NCBI GenBank assembly: GCA_016932995.1
Contig: JAFGBU010000024.1
Location: forward strand, 1 to 63,238
Direction of reading: 5' to 3'
DNA from: Desulfovibrionaceae bacterium
GTDB taxonomy: Bacteria > Desulfobacterota > Desulfovibrionia > Desulfovibrionales > Desulfovibrionaceae
Length of the DNA stretch: 63,238 nt
Shown: in pieces, positions 34,614 through 44,113 of the stretch
Layout: every line of letters begins with the position of its first letter
Numbering within the stretch: position 1 is the first letter of the stretch
The notes under the pieces: generated by a model
What the model was told of the DNA's origin: nothing
Databases searched by the model: none
The model's input: only the letters and a program-made list of their open reading frames with translations
Made by a program: the position numbers and the translations under genes

Positions 34614-35126
34614 ATGGACCTCAGAGCCCTGATCAGGGAAGTCAAGGACTTCCCCAAGGAAGGCATCGTGTTTCTGGACATCACCCCCATGCTCCTGGTG
34701 CCGGACGCCTTCCGCCGGGCCGTGGACAGGCTGGCCGAGACCTTCGAGGACAGCGGCGCGACCAAGATAGTCGCTGCCGAGGCCAGGGGATTCATCTTCG
34801 GCGCCCCCCTGGCCTACAAGATGGGCCTCGGCTTCGTGCCCATCCGCAAGCACGGCAAGCTGCCGCACACGGTCTGCTCCGTGTCCTACGACCTGGAGTA
34901 CGGCACCGACACCCTGTGCATGCACGACGACGCCATAGCCAAGGGCGAAAGGGTCCTGGTCATCGACGACCTGCTGGCCACCGGCGGGACCTGCGCCGGC
35001 ATGATCAAGCTCGTGGAGACCATGGGCGGCGTGGTCGCCGGGATCGGATTCCTCATCGAGCTCGGATTCCTCAACGGACGCGAGAAGATCACAGGCTACG
35101 CCTGCCACAGCCTGATGACCGAGTAG
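34614..35126 (+). CDS. apt: Adenine phosphoribosyltransferase
   Basis: 170 aa. MDLRALIREVKDFPKEGIVF is the usual N-terminus, and the PRPP-binding loop is RVLVIDDLLATGGTCAGMIK. Salvages adenine to AMP with PRPP. A strong AAGGAGGAGG precedes the ATG. It is followed after 30 bases by mtnP, which releases adenine from methylthioadenosine, so the two genes form a two-step salvage route. Confidence 0.96.
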   Translation: MDLRALIREVKDFPKEGIVFLDITPMLLVPDAFRRAVDRLAETFEDSGATKIVAAEARGFIFGAPLAYKMGLGFVPIRKHGKLPHTVCSVSYDLEYGTDTLCMHDDAIAKGERVLVIDDLLATGGTCAGMIKLVETMGGVVAGIGFLIELGFLNGREKITGYACHSLMTE

Positions 35127-35156
35127 GCCCGAACACACGCCACCACTGGAGCGCAC

Positions 35157-35942
35157 ATGATCAAGATCGGCATAATCGGCGGGAGCGGGCTCAACAACGC
35201 CGACGTCATCGAGGACGCCTACGAGAGCCTGAGGGTCGAGCCCGGCACGGACCTGGAGGTCGACACCCGCTACGGCAGGCCGAGCTCGGCCCTGCGGACC
35301 ATAAAGCTCAACGGCCGGCAGGTCTTCCTCTTGGCCAGGCACGGCCGGGAGCACACCATCCCGCCCAGCCAAGTCAACTTCAGGGCCAACATCCAGGCCC
35401 TCAAGGACCGGGGCTGCGACTTCGTGCTCGCGACCACGGCCTGCGGCTCCCTGCGCCGGGAGATAGGCCGCGGCGACCTGGTCATCCTGGACCAGTTCAT
35501 CGACTTCACCAAGCAAAGGACCATGACCTTCTTCGAGCGCTTCGAGCCGCACGAGCCCATGCACACGCCAATGGCCGACCCGTTCTCCGAATACCTGCGC
35601 CAAAGGCTCATCGAGTCCTGCCGAAAGCTCGGCCTGGCCCATCACGAGCGGGGCACGGTGGCCACCATCGAGGGCCCGCGCTTCTCGACCCGGGCGGAGT
35701 CCATAATGTTCAGGTCCCTCGGCGCCGACGTCATCAACATGAGCGTCGCCACCGAGGCGGCCCTGGCGGCCGAGGCCGGCCTGCCCTATGCGGCCGTGGC
35801 CATGTCCACGGACTACGACTGCTGGAAGACGGACGAGCCGCCCGTGACCTGGGAGGAGGTGCTCAGGATATTCTCGGACAACGCCCAGAAGGTCACCGCG
35901 CTGCTGATAAACACCGTGATCGGGCTCGACCGCCAGGCCTGA
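35157..35942 (+). CDS. mtnP: S-methyl-5'-thioadenosine phosphorylase (MTAP/PNP family)
   Basis: 261 aa. KIGIIGGSGLNNADVIEDAY binds phosphate, LLARHGREHTIPPSQVNFRA and VATIEGPRFSTRAESIMFRS are family motifs, and TEAALAAEAGLPYAAVAMST with DYDCW shows the purine-site Asp pair typical of MTAP rather than inosine-specific enzymes. It splits methylthioadenosine into adenine and methylthioribose-1-phosphate. Adenine would be used by Apt next door. Confidence 0.92.
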   Translation: MIKIGIIGGSGLNNADVIEDAYESLRVEPGTDLEVDTRYGRPSSALRTIKLNGRQVFLLARHGREHTIPPSQVNFRANIQALKDRGCDFVLATTACGSLRREIGRGDLVILDQFIDFTKQRTMTFFERFEPHEPMHTPMADPFSEYLRQRLIESCRKLGLAHHERGTVATIEGPRFSTRAESIMFRSLGADVINMSVATEAALAAEAGLPYAAVAMSTDYDCWKTDEPPVTWEEVLRIFSDNAQKVTALLINTVIGLDRQA

Positions 35943-35985
35943 GCGCGGCCGGAGCGCAACGCGCCCGAACCGGACTGCAAGGGCC

Positions 35986-36014
35986 TTGACAACCCGCGCG
36001 CGCGGGCATATGCA
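35986..36014 (+). promoter_or_regulatory. Candidate sigma-70 promoter upstream of the leader hairpin
   Basis: TTGACA (35986-35991), 17 bases holding a CCCGCGCGCGCGGG palindrome, TATGCA (36009-36014). The start would be near 36021, so the terminator hairpin at 36041-36071 lies inside the leader. Confidence 0.5.
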
Positions 36015-36040
36015 CACCTCTTTGAAAATAGACCGCGTCA

Positions 36041-36071
36041 AGCCGGCCTCAACCAAAAGGCCGGCTTTTTT
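36041..36071 (+). terminator. Terminator/attenuator hairpin ahead of the PxxKW gene
   Basis: AGCCGGCC (36041-36048), 10-base loop, GGCCGGCT (36059-36066), then TTTTTT to 36071. The SD AAGGAGG starts two bases after the T-run. It may simply end mtnP, or attenuate the transcript from the promoter at 35986. Confidence 0.8.
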
Positions 36072-36089
36072 CAAGGAGGAAAAACAGAA

Positions 36090-36383
36090 ATGGCCAATAA
36101 CAACAAAAAGCACGCCGGCCATCTCGACGGCGCTGAAATGACCGCCCAGGGACTGTCCTTCAAGGGGGTGATCATGGAGGAGATCGTGGACAAGTGCGAG
36201 GGCTGCGAGCGCATCCTCGAGTTCCAGGGCAAGAAGTACTGCCCGAGCTACCCGCGGCCGGCCGGCAAATGGCATTTCGGGGTCTGCAACTTCGCCACCC
36301 ACGTCCGCTCCGCAGTGGACAAGGAGGGCAAGGTCAAGATCAACCCCCTCAAGGCCTCCAAGCGCGCCGCCAGGGGTCGCTAG
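36090..36383 (+). CDS. PxxKW-type cysteine-rich small protein
   Basis: 97 aa. Four Cys are seen as C-x2-C (KCEGCERIL), C (KKYCPSYPRP) and C (GVCNFA), a possible zinc or Fe-S site. The P-x-x-K-W signature is PAGKWHFGVC. The C-terminus is basic (LKASKRAARGR), which could contact nucleic acid. The family has no established function that I know. A strong AAGGAGG and a leader with an attenuator-like hairpin precede it, and a 14-bp terminator-like hairpin follows, so it is a free-standing, possibly highly expressed unit. Confidence 0.85.
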   Translation: MANNNKKHAGHLDGAEMTAQGLSFKGVIMEEIVDKCEGCERILEFQGKKYCPSYPRPAGKWHFGVCNFATHVRSAVDKEGKVKINPLKASKRAARGR

Positions 36384-36394
36384 CCCCTTTTCCG

Positions 36395-36424
36395 GGCAGG
36401 GGCGGGCCGCGGCCCGCCCCTGCC
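36395..36424 (+). terminator. Terminator-like hairpin after the PxxKW gene
   Basis: GGCAGGGGCGGGCC (36395-36408) pairs perfectly with GGCCCGCCCCTGCC (36411-36424). It is followed only by TTGTC, so the U-run is short. Confidence 0.65.
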
Positions 36425-36485
36425 TTGTCATCCGGCCGCGGCTCCATTATCCTTTGGCCCTTGCCAGACACAAAAGGAGCCGGCC

Positions 36486-37709
36486 ATGACCGACAAAATA
36501 TTCAAGTACATCGACGGCCTCGGACCCGAGGTCGCGGCGCTCCAGACGCTGCTCGTGTCCATCCCGGCCCTGGGCCCCAAGAACGGCGGGGACGGGGAAA
36601 AGGCAAAGGCCGAGCAGATCTCAAAATACCTCCGCTCCCTGGGCCTGAAGGACATCCGCGAGTTCAGGTCCCCGGACCCCTCGGTGTCCTGCGGCTACCG
36701 GCCGAACCTGGCGGCGGTGACGCCCGGCAGAAACAGGGACAAGACCCTGTGGATCATCTCCCACCTGGACGTGGTCCCGCCCGGCGACCCGGCGCTCTGG
36801 GACAGCGACCCCTATGCGCTCAAGCAGGACGGGGACATCATCATCGGCCGCGGGGTCGAGGACAACCACCAGGGCATGGTCAGCTCGCTCATGGCCGCCA
36901 AGGCCTTAAAGGACCTGGACATCACCCCGGACATCAACCTGGGCCTGCTGCTCGTGGCCGACGAGGAGACCGGAAACGCCCACGGCCTGGAATACCTGGT
37001 CCGGGAGCAGCGCGGCCTGTTCAATGAAAACGACCTCTACCTGGTGCCGGACTTCGGCCTGCCCAGCTCGGAGATGGTCGAGGTCGCGGAAAAGAGCATG
37101 CTCTGGCTGAAGTTCACGGTCACGGGCAGACAGTGCCACGCCTCCACCCCGGCCAAGGGCCTGAACTCCCTGGTCGCGGCCTCGGCCCTGATCCTGGACA
37201 TCCAAAACCTGCACAACGAGTTCGATAAAAGCGATCCGCTCTTCGACCCGCCCTGCTCGACCTTCACCCCGACCAAGAAAGAGGCCAACGTGGAGAACGT
37301 CAACACCATCCCGGGCCGGGACGTGTTCTACGTGGACTGCCGGGTCCTGGCCGACTACGGCCTGGACCGGGTCGGGGCCGCGTTCAAGGACCTGGCCCGC
37401 AAGGTCGAGGCCCGCTACGGGGTCAAGGTGGACATCGAGCCGGTGCTCAGGGAGCAGGCCGCCCCGGCCACCCCGCTCGACAGCGAGATCGTTTGCCGGC
37501 TCATCGGCCTGATCAGGCGCGTCTACGGCTGCGACCCCAAGCCCCAGGGCATCGGCGGGGGCACCGTGGCCGCGTACCTGCGCAGGCTGGGCCTGCCGGC
37601 CGCGGTCTGGAGCACCCTGGTGGGCAACGCCCACCAGCCCAACGAGAAGTCCTCCATCGCCTACACCCTGGGCGACGCCAAGGTCATGGCCGGGCTGCTC
37701 TTCGAATGA
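36486..37709 (+). CDS. M20-family metallopeptidase (ArgE/DapE/dipeptidase-like)
   Basis: 407 aa. Zinc-site motifs in order are [31 protein letters not shown] and [17 protein letters not shown], with a C-terminal metal His in [14 protein letters not shown]. The lid domain lies between about 190 and 310. It resembles the succinyl-diaminopimelate desuccinylase/acetylornithine deacetylase/carnosinase group. The exact amide substrate is not readable. An AAGGAG lies upstream of the ATG. Confidence 0.88.
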   Translation: MTDKIFKYIDGLGPEVAALQTLLVSIPALGPKNGGDGEKAKAEQISKYLRSLGLKDIREFRSPDPSVSCGYRPNLAAVTPGRNRDKTLWIISHLDVVPPGDPALWDSDPYALKQDGDIIIGRGVEDNHQGMVSSLMAAKALKDLDITPDINLGLLLVADEETGNAHGLEYLVREQRGLFNENDLYLVPDFGLPSSEMVEVAEKSMLWLKFTVTGRQCHASTPAKGLNSLVAASALILDIQNLHNEFDKSDPLFDPPCSTFTPTKKEANVENVNTIPGRDVFYVDCRVLADYGLDRVGAAFKDLARKVEARYGVKVDIEPVLREQAAPATPLDSEIVCRLIGLIRRVYGCDPKPQGIGGGTVAAYLRRLGLPAAVWSTLVGNAHQPNEKSSIAYTLGDAKVMAGLLFE

Positions 37710-37740
37710 GGCCCGAAAACCCCGCGCCCCGAGGCCGACC

Positions 37741-39624
37741 ATGATCCTCAAGCAACCCCGTCCCGATCCCCTGGACCTGATCGTGGTCGGCGCGGGCCAC
37801 GCCGGATGCGAGGCGGCCATGGCCGCGGCCCGGCTGGGCCTGGCCACCCTGCTGCTGACCATCAACCTGGACCGCGTCGGGCATCTGTCCTGCAACCCGG
37901 CCATCGGCGGCCTGGCCAAGGGCCACATGGTCAAGGAGATCGACGCCCTGGGCGGCCGCATGGCCCTGTGGGCCGACCAGGCCGGAATCCAGTTCCGCAT
38001 CCTGAACACCCGCAAGGGCCCGGCCGTGCGCTCCTCGCGCGCCCAGATCGACCGGGACACTTACATGAAGGTCGTCCGAAAGGACGTCTTCGGCCAGGAC
38101 AACCTCTGGCTGCTCCAGGACACGGCCTCGGCCGTGCTCGCGGAGAACGGCCGGGCCGCCGGGGTGCGCACCGCCCTGGGTGAGACCCTGCGCTCCAGGG
38201 CCGTGATCCTGACCACCGGAACCTTTCTGAGGGGCCTGATGCACATCGGGCTCACGAGCTTCAGCGGCGGCAGGCTCGGCGATCCCGCGGCCGACGAGCT
38301 GAGCGCCAGCCTCAGGGACCTGGGCTTCACCCTGGGCAGGCTCAAGACCGGGACCACGCCCAGGCTGCTCAAGGACAGCGTGGACTTCAAGGGCCTGGAA
38401 ATCCAGCCCGGCGACGACCCGCCCCGGCCGTTCAGCTTCAGGACCGGGCGCGTGCCCCTGCCCCAGGTCCCCTGCCATCTGACCTACACCAACGAGCGCA
38501 CCCACGCGGCCATCCGCAGGGGCTTTAAGCGCTCGCCCCTGTTCACCGGGGTCATCCAGGGCGTGGGCGCGCGCTACTGCCCGTCCATAGAGGACAAGGT
38601 CGCCCGGTTCCCGGAAAAGGAGCGCCACCAGGTGTTCATAGAGCCCGAGGGGCTGGACGGCCAGGAGGTCTATCCCAACGGCCTGCCCACCAGCCTGCCC
38701 CTGGACATCCAGAAGCAGATGCTGGCCACCATCCCGGGCCTGGAAAAGGCCCAGATCGTCAGGCCCGGCTACGCCATCGAGTACGACTTCGCGCCGCCCA
38801 CCCAGCTCTTGCCGACCCTGGAGGCCAAGCGCCTGCCCGGCCTGTACCTGGCCGGCCAGATCAACGGCACCTCGGGCTACGAGGAGGCCGCGGCCCAGGG
38901 CCTGTGGGCCGCCCTGAACATATCCTGCCGGCTCGCCGGCCGGGGCCCGTTTCTGCCCGGCCGGGACCAGGCCTACATGGCCGTGCTCGTGGACGACCTG
39001 GTCACCAAGGGGGCCGAGGAGCCCTACCGGATGTTCACCTCGCGGGCCGAGCACCGGCTGCTCCTGCGCGAGGGCAACGCGGATCTGCGGCTGACCCCCC
39101 TGGGCCGGGACCTGGGCCTGGTGGATGACGGGCAGTGGAAATCCTTCGACAACAAACGCCGGGACATCCAAAGGGCCCTCGAGGCCCTGCGGGAGATAAG
39201 AATCCGGCCGGACGCGGCCACCAGCGAGATTCTGGCCTCGATCAAGGCCGCGGCGCCGGGCAAGGCCGTGGACCTGGCCGCGATCCTCAGGCAGCCCGGG
39301 GTCTGCGCCCGCAGCCTGGCCCGGTTCTGGGAGCCGCTCGCGGACATGGACGACAAGGTCTTGGAAGAGGTCGAAATCCAGGTCCGCTACCAGGGCTACA
39401 TCGAGCGCCAGGAGGAGCTGGTGGCGCGCTTCCGGGACCTGGAGGACCTCGCCCTGCCCCGGGACATGGACTACTCCGCCGTGCCCGGCCTGACCCGCGA
39501 GGCCGTGGAAAAGCTCTGCGCTATCAACCCCCTGACCCTGGGTCAGGCGGCCAGGATATCCGGGGTCACCCCGGCCGCGGTGTCCTGTTTGGAGATACAG
39601 GTCAAGAGGCTGCGGGGCGTCTGA
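37741..39624 (+). CDS. mnmG: tRNA 5-carboxymethylaminomethyl-uridine synthase subunit MnmG (GidA)
   Basis: 627 aa. [20 protein letters not shown] binds [23 protein letters not shown] and IMHIGLTSF-type segments are diagnostic, and a C-terminal helical domain runs from about 550. With MnmE it modifies U34 of several tRNAs. It is followed by a candidate promoter for the next gene at 39652. Confidence 0.96.
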   Translation: MILKQPRPDPLDLIVVGAGHAGCEAAMAAARLGLATLLLTINLDRVGHLSCNPAIGGLAKGHMVKEIDALGGRMALWADQAGIQFRILNTRKGPAVRSSRAQIDRDTYMKVVRKDVFGQDNLWLLQDTASAVLAENGRAAGVRTALGETLRSRAVILTTGTFLRGLMHIGLTSFSGGRLGDPAADELSASLRDLGFTLGRLKTGTTPRLLKDSVDFKGLEIQPGDDPPRPFSFRTGRVPLPQVPCHLTYTNERTHAAIRRGFKRSPLFTGVIQGVGARYCPSIEDKVARFPEKERHQVFIEPEGLDGQEVYPNGLPTSLPLDIQKQMLATIPGLEKAQIVRPGYAIEYDFAPPTQLLPTLEAKRLPGLYLAGQINGTSGYEEAAAQGLWAALNISCRLAGRGPFLPGRDQAYMAVLVDDLVTKGAEEPYRMFTSRAEHRLLLREGNADLRLTPLGRDLGLVDDGQWKSFDNKRRDIQRALEALREIRIRPDAATSEILASIKAAAPGKAVDLAAILRQPGVCARSLARFWEPLADMDDKVLEEVEIQVRYQGYIERQEELVARFRDLEDLALPRDMDYSAVPGLTREAVEKLCAINPLTLGQAARISGVTPAAVSCLEIQVKRLRGV

Positions 39625-39651
39625 AACTCGACGGCCAACCGGCCAGGGTTG

Positions 39652-39680
39652 TTGACACAAGTCCCGGTTGTCACTAACTC
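39652..39680 (+). promoter_or_regulatory. Candidate sigma-70 promoter for the CBS-lnt-prfB block
   Basis: TTGACA (39652-39657), 17 bases, TAACTC (39675-39680). Confidence 0.4.
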
Positions 39681-39764
39681 TTAAGCAACCGGTCCACAGC
39701 AAGCCCGCCCGAGCGGCAGACCGCCGGGCCCCGGCCGGGCCAACCACCAACAAGGAGCCCTGTT

Positions 39765-40598
39765 TTGGACGACGGCCCTGAAGGTCGATTCTTCTCCCGC
39801 ATCCGCAACCTGTTCCGCAAAAACGGCCACGCCCTTGAGGAGCACATCCTGGAGGCCAAGGACGACGGCGAGATCAAGGGCGAAGACGTGTCCATGCTGC
39901 TCAACGTCCTGGACCTGGAGGACCGCCTGGTGTCCGACATAATGGTCCCCCGGGCGGACATCGACTGCGCCGAGGTCTCGGACGGGGCGACCAGAATCGC
40001 CGAAATGATCATCTCCCAGGGCCACTCGCGCATCCCGGTCTACGAGGGCGACAAGGACCACATCATAGGCGTGGTCCACGCCAAGGACCTGCTGCGCAGC
40101 CTGCTCGAGCCGGAAGAGGACCGGGAGTCGGTCAAGGACATCATGCGCGAGCCCTACTTCGTGTCCGAGACCACCAGCCTCAAGGCCCTGCTCAAGAGCC
40201 TCCAGGCGGACAAGGTCCATCTGGCCGTGGTCCGCGACGAGTACGGCGGGACCTCGGGCATCGTGACCCTGGAGGACGTGCTCGAGGAGATCGTCGGCGA
40301 GATCGAGGACGAGTACGACGAGCCAAAGCCCGAGGAGATACAGGAACAGGACGACGGCTCGGTCCTGGTCTCCGGCCGGGTGCCCCTGGACGAGCTGGCC
40401 TCGCGCCTTAAGCTCAGGCTGGACTCGGACAAGGTCGAGACCATCGGCGGATACCTGTGCGAGCTGGCCGGCCGCATCCCGGCCCAGGGCGAGTTCTTCA
40501 CCCTCCAAGGCCGCAGGCTGACCGTGGCCGAGGCCGACGCCAAGCAGATCCGCAAGATATTGATCCAACCGCTCCCGGTCCCCCGACCCAGACCGTGA
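39765..40598 (+). CDS. CBS-domain CorC/HlyC-family protein
   Basis: 277 aa from a TTG start with AAGGAG upstream. Two CBS domains follow the N-terminal helix (VSDIMVPRADIDCAEVSDGA and VVRDEYGGTSGIVTLEDVLE). The C-terminal CorC transporter-associated domain carries VSGRVPLDELASRLKL. There is no DUF21 membrane domain, as in CorC/YbeX. Pairing with lnt is widespread and suggests a link to membrane or metal-ion homeostasis. Its stop overlaps the GTG start of lnt. Confidence 0.9.
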   Translation: MDDGPEGRFFSRIRNLFRKNGHALEEHILEAKDDGEIKGEDVSMLLNVLDLEDRLVSDIMVPRADIDCAEVSDGATRIAEMIISQGHSRIPVYEGDKDHIIGVVHAKDLLRSLLEPEEDRESVKDIMREPYFVSETTSLKALLKSLQADKVHLAVVRDEYGGTSGIVTLEDVLEEIVGEIEDEYDEPKPEEIQEQDDGSVLVSGRVPLDELASRLKLRLDSDKVETIGGYLCELAGRIPAQGEFFTLQGRRLTVAEADAKQIRKILIQPLPVPRPRP

Positions 40599-42130
40599 CC
40601 GCCTGTGTCGCCATATCCGCCCTGGGCGCCTGGCTGGGCTTCGCCAACCCCTACCTCCAGGTCCCGGCCGCGGCCCTTTTCCTGCCCCTGGGGCTGTGCC
40701 TCATCGGGTTCAGGGCCGAAAGCGCCAAGACGGCCTTCATGACCGGCTGGCTGGCCGGCTGGCTGGCCTGCCTGGGCTGCCTGTACTGGGTGGCCTTTCC
40801 GGTCCAGCACTACGGCGGGCTGAACTGGCTTCTGGCCGCGCCCTGCCCGGCGCTCATGTGCCTGGTCCTCGGGGCCTACCACGGCCTGTTCTGCCTGGCC
40901 ATGCACCTGGCCGCCCGAAAAAAACTGGCCCCGGCCTTGATCTGCCTGTTCGCCGCCGCGACCTGGACGTTCATGGAGATGCTCTCGGCCACGCTTTTCA
41001 GCGGCTTTCCCTGGCTCTCGCTCTCCTCCTCGCTCGCGCCCTGGCCCGTGGCCGTGCAGGCCGCGTCCCTGGTGGGCGCGTTCGGCCTGTCCGGGCTCAT
41101 GGCCGGCCTGGCCTGCGCCATGTGCCTCTGGCGGCGCTCGAACCTGGTCAAGGTCCTGGCCGCGGGTCTGGCCGCCGGACTGCTCTGCTTCGGCTGGCTG
41201 CGCATGAACGGATGGCCGCAGCCCGCTCCGGACGCGCGCGGCCGATTGCTGGACGTGGCCCTGGTCCAGGGCGACATCGACCAGAGCCTCAAATGGAAGA
41301 GGAGCTACCAGTCGGCCACCGTGGACAAGTACCTGGGCCTGGGCCGCAGGGCCGTCACCGAGCTCGACAGTGAGCCCTCCGGCGCGCCCAGGCTCATGAT
41401 CTGGCCCGAGACCTGCCTGCCCTTCTACTTCCAGGACGACACCGATCTCAGGCTCAGGCTCACGGACTTCGCCCGGGAAAACCGCCTCGCCCTGGTCCTG
41501 GGCTCTCCGGGATACTCCCTGGACACCAGGGACAACAGCGTCGCGCTCCACAACCGGGCCTACCTCCTGGACGGCCTGGGCCTGATCAGCGGATGGTACG
41601 ACAAGGAGCACCTGGTGCCCTTTGGCGAGTACGCGCCCCTCAAGGAATTTCTGCCCATCGGCAAGCTGGTCGAGGACATCGGCGACTTCAGGCCCGGAAG
41701 GGCCCAGCGGCCCCTGGACATGGGCGCGGGCGCGAGGCTCGGGATGCTCATCTGCTACGAGGTCATCTTCCCGGACCTGGCCCAGGAGCGGGTCCGGTCC
41801 GGGGCCGGCCTGTTGGTGAGCATCAGCAACGACGCCTGGTTCGGGGAGACCTCGGCCCCCCTGCAGCACCTCTCGCTCTCGATCATGCGGGCCGTGGAGC
41901 AGGGACGCTGGCTGGCGCGGGCCACCAACACCGGGATATCGGCCCTGGTCGACCCCCTGGGCCGGGTCACGGCCCGAAGCGGCCTGTTCGAGGCCCGGGT
42001 CCTGACCGGAAAAGTGCGCTCGACCATGGACAAGACCGCATTCAACCATATATTTGACGTATTCAAATGGGTCATATATGCACTTGTTCTCCTGTTCGCG
42101 GGCCTCTTGGCCCTGCGGCGCAGGAGATAA
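40595..42130 (+). CDS. lnt: Apolipoprotein N-acyltransferase
   Basis: 511 aa from the GTG at 40595 overlapping the upstream TGA by two bases; the frame is open further upstream but without membrane-like sequence. About six N-terminal membrane helices precede the nitrilase domain. The catalytic triad is seen as Glu in LMIWPETCLPF, Lys in WYDKEHLVPFGEYAP and Cys in GMLICYEVIFPDLAQ. A final membrane helix is VIYALVLLFAGLLAL. It adds the third acyl chain to lipoproteins on the periplasmic face. Confidence 0.95.
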   Translation: MTACVAISALGAWLGFANPYLQVPAAALFLPLGLCLIGFRAESAKTAFMTGWLAGWLACLGCLYWVAFPVQHYGGLNWLLAAPCPALMCLVLGAYHGLFCLAMHLAARKKLAPALICLFAAATWTFMEMLSATLFSGFPWLSLSSSLAPWPVAVQAASLVGAFGLSGLMAGLACAMCLWRRSNLVKVLAAGLAAGLLCFGWLRMNGWPQPAPDARGRLLDVALVQGDIDQSLKWKRSYQSATVDKYLGLGRRAVTELDSEPSGAPRLMIWPETCLPFYFQDDTDLRLRLTDFARENRLALVLGSPGYSLDTRDNSVALHNRAYLLDGLGLISGWYDKEHLVPFGEYAPLKEFLPIGKLVEDIGDFRPGRAQRPLDMGAGARLGMLICYEVIFPDLAQERVRSGAGLLVSISNDAWFGETSAPLQHLSLSIMRAVEQGRWLARATNTGISALVDPLGRVTARSGLFEARVLTGKVRSTMDKTAFNHIFDVFKWVIYALVLLFAGLLALRRRR

Positions 42131-42155
42131 CGACCACATCGAGAGGCTTGGACAG

Positions 42156-43275
42156 ATGCTTCAATATCCGGAACTCAAGGCCCAAGGGGCCCAGCTTCTG
42201 GAACAGTTCCGCAGTCTTTGGGGGCGCCTTTGACTACCAGCGCGCCAAGGACAGGCTCGCGCAGATAGAGACCGAGCTCGCCAAGCCCGGGGCCTGGAAC
42301 GATCCGGACAAGATGACCCCCCTTCTCCAGGAAAAAAGCCGCCTCAAGCACCGGCTCAAGATGTACGAGCCCCTGGCCAAGGCCAAGGACGAGGCCGAGG
42401 AATGGCTGGACATGGCCGCCGAGGACAACGGGCCCGAGGTCCTGGCCGCGCTCAAGGAGCAGCTCGACATCCTGGCCAAAAGGCTCGAGGACACGGAAAC
42501 GGCCGTTCTGCTCAGCGAGCCCCAGGACCAGTTCCCGGCGATACTTGAAATCCATCCCGGGGCCGGGGGCGTCGAGTCCCAGGACTGGGCCGAGATGCTC
42601 CTGCGCATGTACACGCGCTGGGCCGAGGAGCACGGCTTCAAGGTCAACGCCCTGGACCTGATGCCCGGCCTGGAGGCCGGGATCAAGAGCGCCACCATCC
42701 AGATAGAGGGCCCCTACGCCTACGGATTTTTGAAGTGCGAGGAGGGCATCCACCGACTCATAAGGATATCGCCCTTTGACGCCTCCGGCCGCAGGCACAC
42801 CTCGTTCGCCTCGGTGGACGTGTACCCGGACGTGGAGCAGGACATCGAGATAGACATCAAGGAGGATGACCTGCGGGTGGACGTGTTCAGGGCCAGCGGC
42901 CCCGGCGGCCAGCACGTCAACAAGACCAACTCGGCGGTGCGCATCACCCATCTGCCCACGAACATCGTGGTCCAGTGCCAGAACGAGAAGTCCCAGTTCA
43001 AGAACAAGGCCACGGCCATGAAGATCCTCAAGGCCAGGCTCTACGAGGCCGAACGCGAGCGCATCGAGGAGACCAAGAGGGCCGACTACGAGGGCAAAGA
43101 GGCCATCGCCTGGGGCAGCCAGATACGCTCGTACACGCTCCAGCCCTACAGGCTGGTCAAGGACCACCGCTCCCAGGCCGAGGTCGGGAACGTGGACGCG
43201 GTGCTGGACGGGGAATTGGACGGACTGATCCGCAGCCAGCTCTTGCACGCCCATGCACAAAAACAGCAAGCATAA
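42156..43275 (+). CDS. prfB: Peptide chain release factor 2, expressed by programmed +1 frameshift
   Basis: About 372 aa when the frames are joined. Codons 1-25 run from ATG 42156 (MLQYPELKAQ...) to an in-frame TGA at 42231-42233. The downstream frame starts with GAC at 42232 (DYQRAKDRLAQIE) and ends at 43275. The recoding signal is CTT TGA C with a G-rich SD-like stretch just upstream. The tripeptide anticodon region ISPFDASG and GGQ motif (SGPGGQHVNKTNSAVRI) are present. It recognises UGA and UAA. The frameshift is the usual autoregulation by RF2 level. Its end overlaps the next start by 23 bases. Confidence 0.95.
42221..42233 (+). promoter_or_regulatory. prfB recoding site
   Basis: GGGGCGCCTTTGA: internal SD-like G-run (from 42220), slippery CTT (42228-42230), TGA (42231-42233) followed by C, the weak stop context typical of RF2 genes. 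Confidence 0.93.
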
Positions 43276-44101
43276 CCCCGCGTCCGAGGGCGGCCTGCTG
43301 GGCGAGATCAAGGCCCTGCAGCGCGAGCTCCACGACCTGGCGGGCATGGCCCATGGCCCGGGCCTGGGCATATTCCGGCTCTTGCCCGGCATCGGCCTGG
43401 ACAAGTGGGAGGACATCTCCAGGCGCCACAACCTGAACCACTGGCTGGCCCTGCCCCTGGACGGCGAGATCAGGCCCCGGCTGGAGAGCCTCCAGCAGAC
43501 CCTGGACCGCCTTTTCGCCACCGTGGCCCCGGGTCCGCTGGGCGGCCTGGCCGACTACTGCGGCCTGGAGGACATCCTGGACATGGAGATGGAGAGGTCC
43601 AGGCGCTGCCAGACCCCGGTCAGCCTGGCCATCCTCGGCCTGGACGACCCCGGGGCCGTCACCCGGACCCACGGCCGCGACGCCCCCGCGACTGCCCTGG
43701 ACGGCCTGAGCGCCCTGGTCCGGACGGCCAAGCGCAGGTACGACCTGGCCGCCATGTTCGACCGCGACCGGCTGGCCGTGGTCTTGTCCGGCACGGGCCC
43801 GGTCCAGGCCCAGAAAAAATTGACCACGGTCCTCGAAGAGTTCCAGAACACGCCCTTTTGCTGCGGCCAGGGCGCGCCGACCTTCAACACGACCTGCTCG
43901 GCCGGGGTGACCTGTTTCAGGGGCCGGACCGAGATATCGGTCAGGGCGTTCATGGACAAGGCCCTGGCCGCCATGGCCGAGGCCGTGGCCCTGGGCGGGG
44001 CGAGGGTCAACCTGTCCCCGCTGGCCGATCTGGACATGGTGCCCAGGGAGACCCTGGTCCGGTCCTCGGAAAAGAAATTCCTGTTCACGGGCAAACCATA
44101 G
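43253..44101 (+). CDS. Degenerate GGDEF-like domain protein
   Basis: 282 aa, cytoplasmic. The N-terminal 110 residues are helical and of unknown type. The C-terminal part (about 112-270) follows the diguanylate cyclase layout: helix with DILDMEMERSRRCQTPVSLA, then a strand-turn-strand where GGDEF should be, here AAMFDRDRLAVVLSGTG. The signature is therefore lost and catalysis unlikely. It could bind a nucleotide or act as a protein partner. It starts inside the end of prfB and is followed after 12 bases by the MinD-like gene, suggesting a common role. Confidence 0.7.
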   Translation: MHKNSKHNPASEGGLLGEIKALQRELHDLAGMAHGPGLGIFRLLPGIGLDKWEDISRRHNLNHWLALPLDGEIRPRLESLQQTLDRLFATVAPGPLGGLADYCGLEDILDMEMERSRRCQTPVSLAILGLDDPGAVTRTHGRDAPATALDGLSALVRTAKRRYDLAAMFDRDRLAVVLSGTGPVQAQKKLTTVLEEFQNTPFCCGQGAPTFNTTCSAGVTCFRGRTEISVRAFMDKALAAMAEAVALGGARVNLSPLADLDMVPRETLVRSSEKKFLFTGKP

Positions 44102-44113
44102 GAACCCGCGGCC

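Noticed and set aside
42231-42233. In-frame TGA in prfB as a possible selenocysteine codon
   Set aside because: Reading continues in the +1 frame, not the same frame, and the CTT-TGA-C context is the standard RF2 frameshift.
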